Shown: piece by piece, positions 9,334-18,636 of the stretch
Numbering within the stretch: position 1 is the stretch's first letter
Layout: every line of letters begins with the position of its first letter
Assembly: GCA_025934495.1 (NCBI GenBank)
Contig: JAICXY010000007.1
Coordinates: 1-62,529, forward strand
DNA from: Candidatus Nitrosocosmicus sp.
Lineage (GTDB): Archaea > Thermoproteota > Nitrososphaeria > Nitrososphaerales > Nitrososphaeraceae
DNA: 62,529 nt
Reading direction: 5' to 3'
Made by a program: the position numbers and the translations under genes
The notes under the pieces: generated by a model
The model's input: the letters and a program-made list of their open reading frames with translations, nothing else
Told to the model about the DNA's origin: nothing
The model's database searches: none

Positions 9334-10314
9334 ATGATAATTGAAAAAAAATTAATTTATGAAAAGGGTGATAAAATTTATGAAAAAAAAATTACTATTT
9401 TGGAAAACGAGAAGATTCAAATCTTATCCAATCCTATAGCTTGGAGTATATTAAAATTAATATCGGATAAACCAAAATATACCGCACAAATAGCAAAAGA
9501 ATTAAAGATATATGAACAAAGTGCGTACTATTATATCAAAAAATTAATTTCAATTGAAGCAATTACAGAAATAGGAACAGATTTTGTACATGGTGGAACA
9601 GCTAAACTATACCAAAGTTCAAGTCCATCTTTTGGTATAGAATTGCCATGTGGTGAAAAACAACTGATAAATAATGGCAAAGAAAACGCCAAAATCAACA
9701 TTAGCAATGAACCAACTAGAACATTCTTAACCGGATTTATAAATGATGAAAATTTTTTCGATGGTTTAATCATCGTAGGCTCTCCTAATCCACATGGTAT
9801 TTTCAAAACTTCTGCAAGAGATGGACATTATGCAATTCATTTGGCTTTTTACTTGGGAACATTATGTAAGGTGCCTCAAGGTTTTATTGTAAAACTTGAT
9901 GAAGATGCAAAAGCAGAAAAGGAAATGACATATAACAATTTAATCGTGATTGGTGGCCCTGGTACAAACATAGTTTCATCAGAACTTAATCAATATTTGC
10001 CGATAAAATTCAATGAAAATAACTATTGGTCGGGTTTATTCGATAAAACTGGCAAAATATATCATTTAGACAATATAGGAATTATAGCCAAGGTTAAAAA
10101 TCCTTTTAATAAATCAAAAAATATTATTTTGATAGCGGGAGTACGATCAATAGGTACCAAATCTGCGGTAATAGCATTCACTAACTTCGGCAAAAAAATG
10201 TTTTCAAAATATATGGGAAATGAAACTGAATGGGCTGCAATAGTGCAAGGGTATGATATGAATAGTGATGGAAAAATTGATTATGTAGATATCGAGAAGG
10301 TTGAAGGAATATAA
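9334..10314 (+). CDS. Winged-helix protein with C-terminal GGP (S-layer-like) domain
   Basis: Residues about 25-100 form an ArsR-like winged helix (NPIAWSILKLISDKPKYTAQ, recognition helix around EQSAYYYIKKL, wing FVHGGTAKLY). The remaining 200 residues contain VIGGPGTNIVSSELNQYLP and ILIAGVRSIGTKSAVIAF, a pattern I associate with archaeal S-layer-type C-terminal domains that here carry no signal peptide. It ends with an acidic DMNSDGKIDYVD segment of calcium-loop type (DxNxDGxID). A cytoplasmic sensor or regulator is the natural reading; the ligand is unknown. It is converging with rps4. Confidence 0.6.
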   Translation: MIIEKKLIYEKGDKIYEKKITILENEKIQILSNPIAWSILKLISDKPKYTAQIAKELKIYEQSAYYYIKKLISIEAITEIGTDFVHGGTAKLYQSSSPSFGIELPCGEKQLINNGKENAKINISNEPTRTFLTGFINDENFFDGLIIVGSPNPHGIFKTSARDGHYAIHLAFYLGTLCKVPQGFIVKLDEDAKAEKEMTYNNLIVIGGPGTNIVSSELNQYLPIKFNENNYWSGLFDKTGKIYHLDNIGIIAKVKNPFNKSKNIILIAGVRSIGTKSAVIAFTNFGKKMFSKYMGNETEWAAIVQGYDMNSDGKIDYVDIEKVEGI

Positions 10315-10344
10315 CCCTTAAAAAAAAACATATGTGATATTTTG

Positions 10345-10851
10345 TTATTTATAGTTATTGCTAGCAGTTTCTACCACTGGGTTAAGATGAACTAAAATTT
10401 CTAATTCTTCATCCTTCTTTACTAAATATCCTGGTAGGTTTATTTTTCTATTTCCAATACTTACATGACCATGTACTACAATTTGTCTGGCCTGATATGG
10501 GGATTTTAGGTTAGAGCGCTTCATCACCATTGTTTGTAATCTCCTTTCCAAAATATCTTCAATTTTAAGATTGAGTATATCGTCCAGAGTAGAACTAGTT
10601 GTTACAAGCCCCAACCTCGACAAATAATTAAGTAAATTATTTTCTTTATCATGTCTTACCTCTATAGGAAGTGACAAAAGAGATCTAGCCTGATTTCTTA
10701 TCCTAGCAATTTCGGTTTGAGCTTTCCATAATTCTTTTTTATTTCTTAAACCATAGGAACCTACGACATATAATTCCGAACTTATCTGATCACTAGTCCA
10801 TATACTTCGAGGCCTAGTATAACTTTTTTTGGCTTTTCTTGGATCACCCAT
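10345..10851 (-). CDS. rps4: 30S ribosomal protein S4 (uS4)
   Basis: At 168 aa it has the archaeal S4 form: MGDPRKAKKSYTRPR at the start, an S4 RNA-binding domain (RRLQTMVMKRSNL, ARQIVVHGHVSIGNRKIN) and no bacterial N-terminal zinc knuckle. It is a primary 16S rRNA binder in small-subunit assembly. It follows rps13 after 14 bases, the usual archaeal order, but rps11 does not follow here. Confidence 0.95.
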   Translation of the reverse strand: MGDPRKAKKSYTRPRSIWTSDQISSELYVVGSYGLRNKKELWKAQTEIARIRNQARSLLSLPIEVRHDKENNLLNYLSRLGLVTTSSTLDDILNLKIEDILERRLQTMVMKRSNLKSPYQARQIVVHGHVSIGNRKINLPGYLVKKDEELEILVHLNPVVETASNNYK

Positions 10852-10865
10852 TTATACCACCTTTA

Positions 10866-11351
10866 TTATTTAGGGGAGCTCCCTGGAGAAGCAGGAGCCC
10901 TTCCGGCAACTTTCTTGACACCTACTGCCGTTGCTTTCCTACCTGTATTCCTCGTTCTTTGACCTCTGACACGTAACCCAAACATATGTCTATACCCTCT
11001 CCAGCTCATTACAGTTTTTTCCCTATCTATATCATTAGATTTAATAAAGTCTAAATCTGAGGTGATCAAATGTATATCAGTACCTGTATCCATATCTTTT
11101 CTTCTATTAAGGTACCAAGATGGTACACCTAGTGAATTAATATTTTTTAGAGCATTTTCTACATCTGAAATATCTTTATCAGTAAGAAAACCTACTCGAA
11201 GATAAGGATTGATGTTTAAAGACTGCAAAATAACCTGAGCTAAATTATAACCTACCCCTTTTACCAAACTCAACGCAATTATTGATTTTTTACTACCTTC
11301 AACATCTTTTCCGGCAATTCTAAGTATGTGTTTAAATTCTTCCTGCGACAA
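10866..11351 (-). CDS. rps13: 30S ribosomal protein S13 (uS13)
   Basis: S13 sits at the subunit head. The sequence shows LSQEEFKHILRIAGKDVEGSK, LVKGVGYNLAQ, SWRGYRHMFGLRVRGQRT and RNTGRKATAVG, the conserved tRNA-contacting tail. The frame extends 63 bases upstream with a hydrophobic sequence alien to S13. I therefore place the start at the TTG before SQEEF, giving 161 aa; a GTG five codons further upstream is the alternative. It is the first gene of a two-gene operon with rps4. Confidence 0.93.
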   Translation of the reverse strand: MSQEEFKHILRIAGKDVEGSKKSIIALSLVKGVGYNLAQVILQSLNINPYLRVGFLTDKDISDVENALKNINSLGVPSWYLNRRKDMDTGTDIHLITSDLDFIKSNDIDREKTVMSWRGYRHMFGLRVRGQRTRNTGRKATAVGVKKVAGRAPASPGSSPK

Positions 11352-11588
11352 TTTATTTATAATCACAGAAATTAAATTCCTAAATAAAAACCATGCTGGT
11401 AGAAATAAGATCAACTCGAATTTACAACTTCAAAAAGGATATAAAAATTTCATATATTAAAATTTTAAGGTATCTGCATTTTATTTTTTTTTAATCTTTA
11501 AATTGAAAAATTAAAAAATTTATAATATTATAAACGATTTAAGGCTAAATAAATCTTATATCTTGGAGTCTATAAATAATTTCGAAAT

Positions 11589-11696
11589 ATGAAAAAGGAG
11601 CAAAATTTAGTTGAACCAAAAATGACCGGTAACAAAACGGATTGTGAATGGGAAAAATATCAGAAAGAGTTAGAACTAGCAATAGAAAATCATTAA
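11589..11696 (+). CDS. Possible 35-aa peptide
   Basis: A short frame has an ATG start preceded by AT-rich sequence and encodes a charged peptide (for example DCEWEKYQKELELAIENH) predicted to be helical. Composition and position before PadR make it plausible, but a frame this short can arise by chance and I recognise no family. Confidence 0.25.
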   Translation: MKKEQNLVEPKMTGNKTDCEWEKYQKELELAIENH

Positions 11697-11790
11697 AAAA
11701 ATACTCTTTTATCTCTGTTACAGAATAACAATATATTTAATCGTTTAAGATAAAAATTAATAAGTCACTAGCGATATATAATACTCCAAT

Positions 11791-12312
11791 ATGATTACTG
11801 ATTGGTTTTCTAGGGTTGGAAGTGCCATTCCTAGAGGTTTTTCTCGTCATTATATTTTAGAAATTTTATCAGACCAACCAATGACAGGTAAGGAAATAAT
11901 TGACAAAGCTACAGTTCAGACTGAAGGAAAATGGAAGCCTTCTCCCGGTTTAATTTATCCATTATTAGGTAGATTATTAGAAGAAGGATTGATAGAAGAA
12001 CATGAAAATGGGAGATACAGAATAACAAAAAAGGGAACATCTATAGCATCAGATATAAAATATGCACATAATATAATACAAAAGCATCTTGATGTCGTAT
12101 TTAGAATTGGAAATATGGGAAGGTTTATGACAATGGATCTGCTTGATAGAATATTTACTATTGGTTCTACACTAAGTTCTAATTTAAATAGAATGACAGA
12201 AGAAGAAAAAAATAAATATAAAGAATTTTTAGTAAACGAACTTAACAAATTAAGTAAACAAGAAAAACTCCAAATTCAAGATAAAAAAATAGACGAAAAT
12301 AATATATTGTAA
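11791..12312 (+). CDS. PadR family transcriptional regulator
   Basis: This 173-aa protein has a PadR winged helix in residues 15-90: FSRHYILEILSDQPMTGKEI, WKPSPGLIYPLLGRLLEEGL and the wing EEHENGRYRITKKG. A helical C-terminal dimerisation segment follows. PadR proteins repress genes in response to small molecules. The start is five bases downstream of nothing obvious, but a zinc protein begins six bases after its stop, so the two are likely one transcript. Confidence 0.88.
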   Translation: MITDWFSRVGSAIPRGFSRHYILEILSDQPMTGKEIIDKATVQTEGKWKPSPGLIYPLLGRLLEEGLIEEHENGRYRITKKGTSIASDIKYAHNIIQKHLDVVFRIGNMGRFMTMDLLDRIFTIGSTLSSNLNRMTEEEKNKYKEFLVNELNKLSKQEKLQIQDKKIDENNIL

Positions 12313-12317
12313 TTCAT

Positions 12318-12746
12318 ATGAGTGATGATATTCTAAAAAAAGGGGCTGAATATTTATTAAAAGGTGGAACACTTTTGTCAGAATCTTGTCAAATTTGTAA
12401 CGGCCTTTTAATAAAGTTTAAAGGCAATATCATGTGTTTGAACTGTCAAAAAGCAAATGCAACTTATCCAAAGCTTGAAAAGGTATCCGATAAAAATTCT
12501 GAAGAAAAAAAAATAGATAAAATTCAAAAATCTTTAGGAAATCCCCATATTAATAAAACTAATGAATCTCTTGAAAGGGGGATATATGAAGATCTTCTTT
12601 CTCAAATCGAAGAAGTAATTGTTAAAAAAATCATTGAAAATATCGAAACCATAAAAATAGAAACCGACCCCGTGAAACAAAAAGATAATTTGAAACTACT
12701 TTTCCTTTACTTAAAAATTCTGAAGAAAATAAAAAGGATAAACTAG
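12318..12746 (+). CDS. Autoantigen p27 (SSSCA1)-like zinc protein
   Basis: The 142-aa product starts KKGAEYLLKGGTLLSESC and has a zinc knuckle CQICNGLLIKFKGNIMCLNC (two CX2C pairs), the hallmark of the Sjogren/scleroderma autoantigen p27 family found across archaea. The remainder is a lysine-rich, helical tail. Function in archaea is not established. It sits five bases after the PadR gene and is probably co-transcribed with it. Confidence 0.8.
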   Translation: MSDDILKKGAEYLLKGGTLLSESCQICNGLLIKFKGNIMCLNCQKANATYPKLEKVSDKNSEEKKIDKIQKSLGNPHINKTNESLERGIYEDLLSQIEEVIVKKIIENIETIKIETDPVKQKDNLKLLFLYLKILKKIKRIN

Positions 12747-12940
12747 GATAATATTCTCTGTAAATCTTTCATTTGATAGTTTTCAAAATGTGCTTGTATG
12801 TATATTTACATAATTTTATATAAATTATCTACATTTCAATTAAAATTATATTTATTTTCTGATTGTAGATATTTTGTAGAATAAGTATTTGACTCTATCC
12901 GCAATATCATTAGTAAGACGTACGTTTAAAACTCACGCAA

Positions 12941-14131
12941 TATACCAATTAGCATATATTTTCTAAAATATATCTCGTAACAAATGATTTCTCATCTTAA
13001 GGTGGAATCTTTTGTTCTGAAATATCTGGATACTATTTATTCAAATCTGAATATGATTGATAATATTGCAGTACTAACAGATCACGCTTGAATAAATTCC
13101 AAATCTCTTCCATTACCATAACTCTGGTGATGCAGTAGTTCGAAGGTATATAGGGATTAGTGTATCCTTGTTTCCTTCAAAATATTTTAGAACCTTCTTT
13201 GATTTATAATGAGGATGCGATTCTTCATCCATAAACTAATAGCATTTTGAATTAGCATAAATAGTTTATATAATCAAGAAATGTATCACATTGAATTTGT
13301 CATACTATCCGAATAGTTGTTTTCCCTCTATGCTTATGGTACCAAAAATACGTGAATGCTGGTGCGAGCCTGTTGCTCTAACTACAGAGGTCTTTTATTC
13401 TTATCAATCCAAATACACCTTACAAGAGGATCATAAAAGAAAAATGATTCATCTATAGATATTGTGGAAAATTCTTGTTCTTGTTCTTGTTCTTGTTCTT
13501 GCGGGGGCTGCTGCTGCTGCTGCTGTTACTGCTTTTGATGTTTATCCACAAATATCTGGGCGACCTTTTTTTGAAAACCTCTTTTTCCTCTTTGGAGGCT
13601 GTATTAACATGTACTTTTCTTGGCACATTTTGTTTAAAGCCCTACTTTCGAAGGATCGATGGTATATGTATGTGTATATAGTGATATTTGATACCACTTT
13701 TCTTTATGATTAATTCTTCAACCTGTTTTGTGGTCCAACCCTGGCTGTTGCTTTCTTTTAGTTCTTTCTTAATCTTATAATTTGTCTCTTCTGACAGATC
13801 GGCGATCTACCAGCTTTTGCTCTATCTTGTAGTCCTCCCAAGCCTTCTTTATTATATCTTTTTAACCCTTCAAGCCCAAACAAGGATTGCTTTGATGTAT
13901 TTCTTTTATAACATAAAAAGGAATTTTTCCATCTTCTTGTACTTTAATAACTAGCAGTAATAATCTTTTCTTAACTTTTGAATCATTTTTCTTTTTTATA
14001 CAACTACCAGTTTGGATTTGGTCGGTGATGACATTGAGAACAGATGAAATAATAAAAGGATCTAGATAGCTTTTGTGTTTTATGATGAGGATGATGATAA
14101 ATTGTTTAGCATACTTGTGCTAATTGGTATA
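12941..14131 (-). mobile_element. Decayed IS630-type insertion sequence, copy 1
   Basis: About 1.19 kb is bounded by imperfect inverted repeats reading TATACCAATTAGCA at 12941 and its complement at 14118-14131. The minus strand reads in fragments as an IS630-type transposase: a helix-turn-helix N-terminus (LLLLVIKVQEDGKIPFYVIK, LKRYNKEGLGGLQDRAKAGR), a Q/E-repeat linker, and ISIDESFFFYDP followed by WIDKNKRP with the catalytic Asp/Glu region. Stops and frameshifts inactivate it. It is homologous over its whole length to the element at 44567-45772, in opposite orientation. Apparent plus-strand frames here are shadows. Confidence 0.75.
13472..13525. repeat. Short tandem repeats inside the IS630 relic
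   Basis: Five copies of TTCTTG (13472-13501) are followed, after a G run, by six copies of CTG (13508-13525). On the minus strand they encode glutamine and glutamine/glutamate tracts in the transposase linker just upstream of the catalytic core. The sister element at 45180-45210 has a shorter, interrupted CAA/CAG/AAG tract at the same place. Confidence 0.85.
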
Positions 14132-14189
14132 GATAAACTGAATTTTCAAATAACTAATATCTTTTATGTGCAGCAAAAAATTATGTTTT

Positions 14190-14384
14190 TTAGCTTTTTG
14201 CTTTTATTTTAATTGTTGTAGTTTGATTTGATTCATTTATGTTTTTGTAATTATGTATGTGTATATATTCTTCTCTGTTATTGCATTTTTTACATTGCCA
14301 TAACATTATCTCTTTACAATGTGTACAAGTTTCGATTGATTCTAATATAGAGCCGCAACCTCTGCAAGACTCTTTGTTAAACAT
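14190..14384 (-). CDS. Small zinc-ribbon protein, 64 aa
   Basis: Four CX2C pairs or near pairs (CRGCG, CTHCK, CKKCN) occupy the first 40 residues, with histidines in the tail (YIHIHNY). This is a typical rubredoxin/zinc-ribbon layout binding one or two zinc ions. The function is unknown. It is one of at least six small zinc-ribbon genes in this window. It follows an IS relic and has its own AT-rich upstream region. Confidence 0.65.
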   Translation of the reverse strand: MFNKESCRGCGSILESIETCTHCKEIMLWQCKKCNNREEYIHIHNYKNINESNQTTTIKIKAKS

Positions 14385-15103
14385 TGATATTCTTCTATAT
14401 CACGTACCTTTTTTAGATATATAAATTTTATAAAACTTTTTATAATAATTTTAAAAAAAACAATTCATTAATAAGTTTATTATAAGAAATATTAATTTAA
14501 TAAAAAAAATTTATTTAATGTGATTTAATTTATATCTTTTATAAAAAAGCGTTACTATAAATGTAAATTCTATATTGGAATTAACATTTATAAATCAAAT
14601 ATGGTCATTTTTTGGAAAATATTATCTTATTTTAGGGACAAATAGTTTTCACATTTTATAAAATACTTTTACGTTTTTAATTTCTTTACATAATATGCAT
14701 TTATATAAATAACTCTAACCTTGGTAGAATCTGTAACAAATGTTCTTTTCTTTTATTTTTGTAAAACCTTTCCTATATAATTTCCTTGACCATTTTTCCT
14801 CATTTTAAACATTGCTAAACGAAACATCTACGTATTTATAAATTATGGAAATTGACATCTATCAAGTATTATTAAAATATAATGTGTTCCAATTTCATCC
14901 ACTTTTTTTTCAACTTTATTATTTTTAAATCGATTCGAATATCATAATTGTTACAAGACTCGGTAGTCCGGTTTTAATCTTCATTTTTGTTGATTATAAA
15001 AATCAACTAATAGGGGGACTATCTTGTTCTTCATTGTTTTGTAACATAAACATTTTATATCTTTTAGTATATATTGGTATATGATAATTCTTTTTATATC
15101 ATT
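14385..15103. other. Intergenic, no gene recognised
   Basis: About 720 bases are extremely AT-rich with no extended frame on either strand. I see no RNA gene or repeat. Confidence 0.5.
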
Positions 15104-15253
15104 TTATTCTGTGATTGATGCAGAATGATAGGCTTTTTTACATTTTGGACACATGGCATGTTCGCAAACGCATTCGATACAATAGTCGCTGTTTTCCTCA
15201 AATTCTATTTTATCCCCTTTATAAAAACATTCTTCACATATTGCATTTGCCAT
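15104..15253 (-). CDS. Zinc-binding peptide, 49 aa
   Basis: A short frame starts at ATG (MANAICEECFYKGDK) and carries CX2C, CX2CXC and CX2C motifs (CEEC, CIECVC, CPKC) plus a terminal histidine, enough for a double zinc ribbon. The density of paired cysteines makes a chance frame unlikely. It lies 30 bases downstream of a DUF6659-like gene on the same strand, in a probable operon with it and endA. Confidence 0.65.
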   Translation of the reverse strand: MANAICEECFYKGDKIEFEENSDYCIECVCEHAMCPKCKKAYHSASITE

Positions 15254-15283
15254 AATTCTAATAGGCGATCATCCTTTAATAGC

Positions 15284-15673
15284 CTATTTATTATTATGCT
15301 TTAACAGTGATTCAAGTACTATGTCTCTAACTTTGTCTATGTTTGTCTGTGATGATACAGACAAACATAAAATGTCTTTTTTGTATGGAAATGTCATTAT
15401 TGTAATTTTTTTTTGTTTTGTTATCAAATAATCTACTGGCCCGAATTTTTTAGAAAACGATTGGAAAAATGTCATATTTGAAAGTGATTGTAGATACATA
15501 TCTTGTTCTTCATTTATATCAAGCAAAGGCTCAATTCCTTTTTTAAAACCACCATAAATTACTTCGCTATTTTTATTTACTATGCCTACAAATCTTATTT
15601 CTTTATCAATATTAAATATGGATTCACAAAATTTTTCTTTATTTTGCTTAATTTGTTCATTTTTTTCTGACAT
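15284..15673 (-). CDS. DUF6659-like protein
   Basis: The product has about 129 aa when started at the internal ATG (MSEKNEQ), which I prefer because the ten upstream residues are hydrophobic and unlike the family. The pattern IRFVGIVNKNSEVIYGGFK, then MFPYKKDILCLSVSS and a final helix resembles the roadblock/profilin-like proteins widespread in Nitrososphaeria and grouped as DUF6659. Many copies per genome are usual and no function is known. It is 59 bases downstream of endA. Confidence 0.6.
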   Translation of the reverse strand: MSEKNEQIKQNKEKFCESIFNIDKEIRFVGIVNKNSEVIYGGFKKGIEPLLDINEEQDMYLQSLSNMTFFQSFSKKFGPVDYLITKQKKITIMTFPYKKDILCLSVSSQTNIDKVRDIVLESLLKHNNK

Positions 15674-15732
15674 TATTTTTAATTGGATTTGAATAACAAA
15701 CATATATTTTTAGATATCTGGAAATTTTACAC

Positions 15733-16371
15733 CTAGTTCTTTTTTATATTTTCAAAAAAGGACATTTTAATTGTTTTATAGTATATCACTTCTCCTCTTC
15801 TCTCTATGACGGCAATAACAGTATCCTTGCCCATATTCTCAATTTGTTCAATTGTGTCAACAAAATCTTTGGATTTAATATTTAATCCTTCATTAATTCC
15901 AATAGAAATGTATTTAGAAGGTTTTTTTCCATATTCTCCTCTATCATAAATTCTAAAATCGGTTCCAAATCCAAATCCCTCTTTTACTATATATCCTTTA
16001 CTTCTCAAATCTCTGTAAATTAGATATTTTGTTAAAATTTTCTTATCTTTTAATATTAATGTTTTGAGGAGGGATGAAAAATTATAATCTTTTTTTCCAC
16101 CAAGTTTCAGTTTATTTGTATTTAGTAAATAAAGTGCTTCAAGACCGCTGAGGAGATATTCGTTATTAAAAACTTCGCCAAAGCCCTTGTTTCTAAGTTG
16201 ATCCTTGAATTTGGTCTCTTCTACCAATATCTTTAATTCTTTTTCTTGAAATAATGCTTCTGCAATCAATATAGATTCGTTATTATTATCTAGTTGGAAA
16301 TCTGATGATGCATTATTGTCAATATTATCTAATTTGTCATTATTTTCGCCATTAATTATATCAATTGACAT
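15733..16371 (-). CDS. endA: tRNA-splicing endonuclease
   Basis: The 212-aa protein ends with the catalytic tRNA-intron endonuclease domain: LIYRDLRSKGYIVKEGFGFG, TDFRIYDRG (catalytic Tyr) and VIAVIERRGEVIYYK (catalytic Lys). The catalytic His normally sits in a P..HS.Y context; here the stretch reads KKPSKYISIG with no His. I recall a similar gap in other thaumarchaeal copies, so this may be a lineage trait. The first 70 residues are acidic and poorly conserved. It is divergent from rpl10e. Confidence 0.88.
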   Translation of the reverse strand: MSIDIINGENNDKLDNIDNNASSDFQLDNNNESILIAEALFQEKELKILVEETKFKDQLRNKGFGEVFNNEYLLSGLEALYLLNTNKLKLGGKKDYNFSSLLKTLILKDKKILTKYLIYRDLRSKGYIVKEGFGFGTDFRIYDRGEYGKKPSKYISIGINEGLNIKSKDFVDTIEQIENMGKDTVIAVIERRGEVIYYKTIKMSFFENIKKN

Positions 16372-16423
16372 AACACATAAATCAGAGGTTCACACCACAT
16401 TTATTTATTAAAAATAGGGATTA

Positions 16424-16930
16424 TTGTTGAAAGGTGTTAATTATAGAGAAATTCGAGGAATGCCTTTTGTAAGGCGTGAATATATTAGGGGAAAACCGCA
16501 AATTAAAATAGCAAGATTTGCATCAGGCCAACCTAAAAATCGTTATGATTATCTTTTAGAATTGGTTGTAACCGAAAGAATTCAGATTCGCCATAATTCT
16601 CTTGAAGCTGCTAGATTGGCAGCGAATAAAACAATGTCCCAAGCAGGCGATATGACTTTCTTTGCGCGTTTGCGGGTATATCCTCATGTAATTTTAAGAG
16701 AAAATAAAATGATTGCAACAGCTGGTGCTGACCGTTTGCAAGAAGGAATGAGACGGGCTTTTGGAAAAGCTACTGGGTTGGCTGCTCGAGTTGAAAGAGG
16801 TCATACTATTTATGAGGCCTATGTTACATCCGCTAATCTCGATTTAGCAAAAAAGGCTTTTAGAGTGGCATCAAGTAAAATAGGGTGTCCTACTCAAACT
16901 AAAATAACTCCTTTACACAAGGACAACTAA
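16424..16930 (+). CDS. rpl10e: 50S ribosomal protein L10e (uL16)
   Basis: At 168 aa this is full length for archaeal L10e: NYREIRGMPFVRREYIRGKP, IARFASG, LRVYPHVILRENKM, ADRLQEGMRRAFGKATG. It sits near the peptidyl-transferase centre. Two consecutive TTG codons open the frame; the second gives the usual MKG start. There is no Shine-Dalgarno sequence. It is divergent from endA, and pgk follows on the same strand. Confidence 0.95.
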   Translation: MLKGVNYREIRGMPFVRREYIRGKPQIKIARFASGQPKNRYDYLLELVVTERIQIRHNSLEAARLAANKTMSQAGDMTFFARLRVYPHVILRENKMIATAGADRLQEGMRRAFGKATGLAARVERGHTIYEAYVTSANLDLAKKAFRVASSKIGCPTQTKITPLHKDN

Positions 16931-16998
16931 CTATTTTATTTATTGACTTTTATTTTTTTATGAAAAATATTTTATAGCCATTTAATTTCATTTATTTT

Positions 16999-18210
16999 AT
17001 GACGGGGATCAAATCATTAACAGATTTTGCTGACTCATTTTATTTTAATAAAAAAGTCCTCATTAGAGTTGATTTTAATGTAAAAGTATTAGATGGCCTT
17101 GTGAGTGAAGATTACAGGATACGATCTACCATGTCAACTATCGAATACCTTGTAAGAAGGGGTGCAAAAATAATCCTAGCTTCCCATTTGGATAGGCCAA
17201 AAGGAAAAGACATGAGATATTCTTTGTTACCTGTATCTAAAAAGTTATCTGAAATTCTATCGCCGTTTAGAATCCCTGTTCTTTTTTCTAACGATTGCAT
17301 GGGCAAAGAAACCCTTGATAAAATCAATACATTGAATACTGGTGAAGTTCTTTTACTTGAGAATCTCCGTTTTTACCGTCAAGAAGAAGAAAATGATGAA
17401 GGTTTTTCAAAAATCCTAGCTTCTTATGCAGATGTCTATGTAAATGATGCTTTTAGTACTTCTCATAGGAAACATTCTTCAACCTATGGAACAGTACGAT
17501 TTTTTGATACGAAAATAGTGGGATTTAATGTTGCTAAAGAGATAGAATATTTATCTTTATTAAGGGATAATCCACCAAAGCCATTCAAAATAGTTATAGG
17601 TGGTGTTAAAATAAAAGATAAAATTGGTGCTTTGAATCATCTCCTACCAAAAGCTACTAAAGTTTTAATCGGTGGTGCAGCATCATATACTTTTTTAAAG
17701 GCTAATGGGATATCTGTAGGTGATTCTTTAGTGGATGATGATTATTTATCCTGGGCTTCTACCGCGTTAAATAATTATGCTGATAAAATTATTTTGCCTA
17801 TAGATCACAGAGTAGCTTTTTCTGAAAATTCTACTGAATATAAAATTGTAAAGGATCATATACCGAATAATATGAAAGGGTTTGATATAGGAGATAAAAC
17901 TGTACAAAAATTTATACAAGAAATACACAATAATGGCTTAGGAACCATTTTTTGGAATGGTCCTATGGGATTTTTCGAAAAAGAACTATTCTCTCATAGT
18001 ACTAAAAGTATTGCACTAAGCATGGCTTTGGCATATTGGAGGGGTGTCAAAACACTTGTAGGAGGAGGTGATACATTGGAAGCAATGAAGGAAGCTGGTG
18101 TTTCTGAAAGCGAAGTAACTCATGTTTCTACTGGAGGTGGTGCAAGTCTGAGGTTTTTAGCAGGGGATGAAATGCCTGGTATTGATATTTTGAAAAATAA
18201 TGGTAGTTAA
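16999..18210 (+). CDS. pgk: Phosphoglycerate kinase
   Basis: The 403-aa enzyme interconverts 3-phosphoglycerate and 1,3-bisphosphoglycerate with ATP. In an autotrophic archaeon it serves mainly gluconeogenesis. The N-domain shows VLIRVDFNVKVLDG, ASHLDRPKG, LLENLRFYRQEE and VNDAFSTSHRKHSS. The C-domain shows GGVKIKDKIGAL, FWNGPMGFFE and TLVGGGDTLEAM followed by STGGGASL. All substrate-binding motifs are intact. Confidence 0.97.
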   Translation: MTGIKSLTDFADSFYFNKKVLIRVDFNVKVLDGLVSEDYRIRSTMSTIEYLVRRGAKIILASHLDRPKGKDMRYSLLPVSKKLSEILSPFRIPVLFSNDCMGKETLDKINTLNTGEVLLLENLRFYRQEEENDEGFSKILASYADVYVNDAFSTSHRKHSSTYGTVRFFDTKIVGFNVAKEIEYLSLLRDNPPKPFKIVIGGVKIKDKIGALNHLLPKATKVLIGGAASYTFLKANGISVGDSLVDDDYLSWASTALNNYADKIILPIDHRVAFSENSTEYKIVKDHIPNNMKGFDIGDKTVQKFIQEIHNNGLGTIFWNGPMGFFEKELFSHSTKSIALSMALAYWRGVKTLVGGGDTLEAMKEAGVSESEVTHVSTGGGASLRFLAGDEMPGIDILKNNGS

Positions 18211-18636
18211 TTTACCCTGCGTTTTTCTTTTGTCCATTATTAATTTTAAAACCAATTAATGATTTGATTACATATAATTTTACTACTCTATTTACCACTC
18301 TTGATTCTGATCTCAGAGGGTTTTATCATGGATGCAAAGTAGGTAGTGATAACTACAATTTCAAATTATTGATATCTTTATGAAATTTTATTAATGATCC
18401 AACTACTTTATTTATTGGATTAACGAAAAAATGTAGTAGCAGGATCTTTGGAAGAAGTGTTCTTTATATATTACATTGATTATAGAAAATAGAAAAATAG
18501 TAAATATAATGATATAAGAAATTGCCATAATAATCTGATATCGTTTTGTTACTTTTGATTATTGAAAAATTCTAAATTATTGCATTTTTTTTGATAGAAA
18601 TAAATTATATGCCATATATTATATCTTTTATATATT
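18211..18636. other. Intergenic, no gene recognised
   Basis: AT-rich spacer between pgk and the geranylgeranyl reductase. It holds a TATA-like tract shortly before the downstream gene and nothing else I can name. Confidence 0.4.

Noticed and set aside
11352-11414. Longer N-terminus of S13
   Set aside because: The extra 21 residues are hydrophobic and unlike any S13; the TTG before SQEEF gives the normal start.
13462-13713. Plus-strand frames with poly-Leu and poly-Ala
   Set aside because: They arise from TTCTTG and CTG repeats in the opposite strand of the IS630 relic and have no independent features.
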